Assembly: GCA_031282325.1 (NCBI GenBank)
Contig: JAITDY010000020.1
Span: 1 to 7,994, forward strand
Direction: 5' to 3'
DNA from: Lactobacillaceae bacterium
GTDB taxonomy: Bacteria; Bacillota; Bacilli; Lactobacillales; Lactobacillaceae
DNA length: 7,994 bases
Below, piece by piece: positions 5,474-7,994 of the stretch. The notes beneath the pieces were generated by a model. It saw only the letters and a program-made list of their open reading frames with translations. It was not told where the DNA came from and did no database searches. The first letter of the stretch is position 1. Each line of letters starts with the position of its first letter. The position numbers and the translations under genes were made by a program.

Positions 5474-7994
5474 TTATTCTTGATTTCCTACTTTAATTGG
5501 TTTGGCTTTGATTTGACTGATTATACTCTCATTAAATTCTTTGGCCGCTTGCTGACATCCGCTTGGCGGATAATTATATTTGTTTTTGAGTGTTTTTATA
5601 AGCGCAACACCGACACAGTTTTGAACTTTACTATTAACTAAAAATTGATCTGTTACCTCTCCTTTAATTGCATTATTGATGTCAATAGCAATATTTCGCA
5701 ATTCTTGTGAATTATTATTGTATTCTTTTACAAAATAATTGTCAGATTTTAATATTTCAAAGAATGCTTGTAATTGTTCATCTTCAAATTCAGTAGGTTC
5801 ATTTATTTTTTGTTGATATTCCCTCGCCAAATTTTTTAACAGCTCAATTATTTTATCAACGTCAGCATGTTCTTTGATTTTTTCTAATATTTTGTTTAAT
5901 TTTTCAGACAGCTGCCGACTAATTCATGGGCGTATTTTAAGAATATCATTAATTGATTTTTGTAATCAATTTTTAATATATTCAACTGCAGCTGATTTTG
6001 ATAAATCTTTTAATTGATCCGTTTCTCGTAAAATATCCGTAACAGTTGTAATATCTTTTTTGAAAGTTTTTGATATGACGGAAATATTAGTTGTCGAATT
6101 TTTAAATGCTTCTTCAATTAATTGTTTCAATTGTTTTTTTGAAATATCAAGTTTGTCATCACAAGAAATTTCTCTTTGCAATGCAACTTGTTTTGTAATA
6201 TTAATAATGCTTATATATTCTTTTGTTTCTTTAGTGATCTTATTGAATGATATTTTAAAATATCGATTGATATCTCTAACTTTAGACAGAAAAGTCTCTT
6301 TTTGCTGTCGATCTAATTCTTGTATTTTTTCTGAATTTTTAATAATGAATTCATAAATTTGATCTTTATCAGTTAGATTTAAACTCAAAATTCCTAATAA
6401 AAAATTTTCATTTATTATTGCTAACGCATCAATTAATTTTTGTTCAGCTAGATTTATTTCGTCAATAGAAAATTCTGCACGTGTATCAGTGTCGCTATAT
6501 AAAGCTAACGCTTCTAATAAAGGTTTTCAAATATTATTATAGTCAACCACCAGACCAAATTCTTTTTTCTTGCCCTCTTTTATATTTTCATATACACGAT
6601 TAACACGAGCAATTGCTTGCATTAAATTATGTCATTTTAGTATTTTATCCAAATAAATACAATCTAAATCAGGAACATCAAATCCGGTTAACCATTTATC
6701 ACAGACAATAGCGATTTTATATTTTGAGTCATCTTTTTTAAAATCTTTTTCAACTTCATTCATTTTGTTGTTAGGGATCATTGCCTTTTCAATTTCAGCT
6801 GAATCTTTATTATCTTTAGAAAGTATCAAAATAATTTTATCTTTTAATGTTGGTTCAATTTCAATTAATGTTTTAAAATATAAGTATGCAGCTTTTCTAC
6901 TCGGAGATACAATCATGGCTTTTCCATGTAACACATTTTCTCTTTGATGATAATGTTTCAAGATGTGTTGAGCCTTAGTTTTAATTACTAATTCATTTTC
7001 CATAATTAATGAACTATTAAGTGTTTTATCTAGTTCAAATAATTTTTTGGATTGAATTTCGTTGTTTTCATCTTTAATATTGTTTTTAAAATTTTCTTGT
7101 AAGTCGTCTATTTGTTTTTTTAATTCTTTTGGTAATTTTATTTCCGTGGCAACTCCTTCATAATAAATTTTTAAAACTGTTCCGTCTTCTTGCGCCTGTT
7201 TCAATAAATATCTATCGGTGTACGGCCCAAAAATATCAGTAGTTTGTTTTTTTAATTGCCCAAGCAGTGGCGTTCCAGTAAAACCGATGTAAGTTGCATT
7301 AGGGAACGCTTCTCTTAAATAAGCAGCAAACCCCTTTTTATTTCGGATTGTTTTTTGTTTTTTGTCAATCACGAACCCAGATTCAATATTGTTTTGAGTT
7401 CTATGTGCTTCATCACAAATTACATATATATTATCTCTATCAGATAATTTGCCTGTATCTTCCTCTAATTTCTCTATTGTAGTAAAATAGATTCCGTGAG
7501 CTTTTTTGTTTAATAATTCTGCTTTCAATTTTTTTCTGCTAGAGATGTGGACGGATTGAGTTTGCAAATATTCTTTTGCTTCAATGAAACGAGAAAATAG
7601 TTGATCATCTAAAGTGTTACGGTCTGTAATCATGATTATTGTCGAGTTAGTAAATTCATTTTGAATTGCATGTGTTAAAAAAACCATTGTTACTGATTTA
7701 CCAGATCCTTGGGTGTGTCAAATAACTCCTCCGCGTCCTGCTAAGTTATCGTTTTTTAAAAATTCTATTTCCTTTATTACTGCGGAAATTTGATGAGGAT
7801 GTGCTAAATATTTAACCGGTCTATCGCCATCGCTTCAAAAAACAAAGTTTTTTATAAAATTTAATATTTTGTGGTGTTCAAATAAAAAAATAACCGGAGT
7901 TATAGTTTGTTCATTATTTAAATAAAATTTTTTTCATCCACCATAATACTTAAATGAAGAATTAATATCTCCGTATTTTGTAATTTTATTGTCG
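5474..7994 (-). CDS. hsdR: HsdR, type I restriction endonuclease subunit (N-terminus outside window)
   Basis: ATP-dependent translocase and nuclease subunit; it pumps DNA past the complex at unmethylated targets and then cleaves. The visible part is 839 residues ending KVGNQE-TAA at 5476-5474, about three quarters of a typical HsdR, and the start lies beyond the right edge. Superfamily 2 helicase motifs appear in order: Walker A HTQGSGKS (7694-7717), DEAH box CDEAHRTQ (DEAH at 7403-7414), motif III IGFTGTPL (about 7265-7288), then GFDVPDLDCIYLDKIL and motif VI QAIARVNRVY (near 6600-6625). A long charged C-terminal region, likely for binding the M2S core, follows to 5474. The N-terminal PD-(D/E)XK nuclease domain is not in view. 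Several TGA codons (for instance before HTQGSGKS and before HNLMQAIARVNR) must be Trp; with that the frame is continuous. First gene of an hsdR-hsdM operon whose promoter is off-window. Confidence 0.95.

Noticed and set aside
3919..7994. hsdM and hsdR appear broken into several pieces by stop codons
   Set aside because: All interruptions are TGA in one continuous frame within conserved sequence (for example before HTQGSGKS and in CIWFF). Read as Trp, both genes are intact, so they are not pseudogenes.

Overview
The window looks like a chromosomal segment from a mollicute (Mycoplasma-type bacterium). It is very AT-rich. In at least four genes (hsdR, hsdM and two hsdS) an in-frame TGA falls inside conserved protein sequence and must be read as tryptophan (genetic code 4). 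With standard code these genes look shattered; with code 4 hsdR, hsdM and one hsdS are continuous. The species cannot be named from the sequence.

Nearly everything here is one type I restriction-modification (hsd) locus with a built-in DNA-inversion system. From left to right: the 3' half of an hsdS on + (hsdS-1, running off the left edge, ends 584); a tRNA-Gly(UCC) on - (643-716); a headless, frameshifted hsdS cassette on - (hsdS-2, 865-1972); a tyrosine recombinase on - (1971-2687); a short divergent promoter region (2688-2739); a complete hsdS on + (hsdS-3, 2740-3918); hsdM on - (3919-5448); and hsdR on - (5474 to beyond the right edge). hsdR and hsdM form an operon with a 25-bp gap. hsdS-3 converges on hsdM with abutting stop codons, so the specificity gene has its own promoter.

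The main result is the layout of short repeats. One 20-bp core occurs five times. Three copies lie at the junction between the two halves of hsdS-1, hsdS-2 and hsdS-3 ('mid' sites). Two lie near the 5' ends of hsdS-2 and hsdS-3 ('5-prime' sites). All have the form GTTCAATAAT-N4-ATTATT; the central four bases are GGCT at both 5-prime sites and GTCA at all mid sites. The two 5-prime sites form a 21-bp perfect inverted repeat enclosing the recombinase, the divergent promoter, and the hsdS start codon with its first 27 codons. Inversion there would move promoter, start and N-terminus from hsdS-3 to hsdS-2, with the recombinase travelling along. Inversion at the mid sites would exchange half-genes and so recombine target-recognition domains. 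Because the hsdS-2 cassette has a one-base frameshift just after its site, the alternative 5-prime orientation is predicted to give a 61-residue truncated product, i.e. an OFF state. Switching itself is inferred; the repeats, orientations and reading frames are seen directly.
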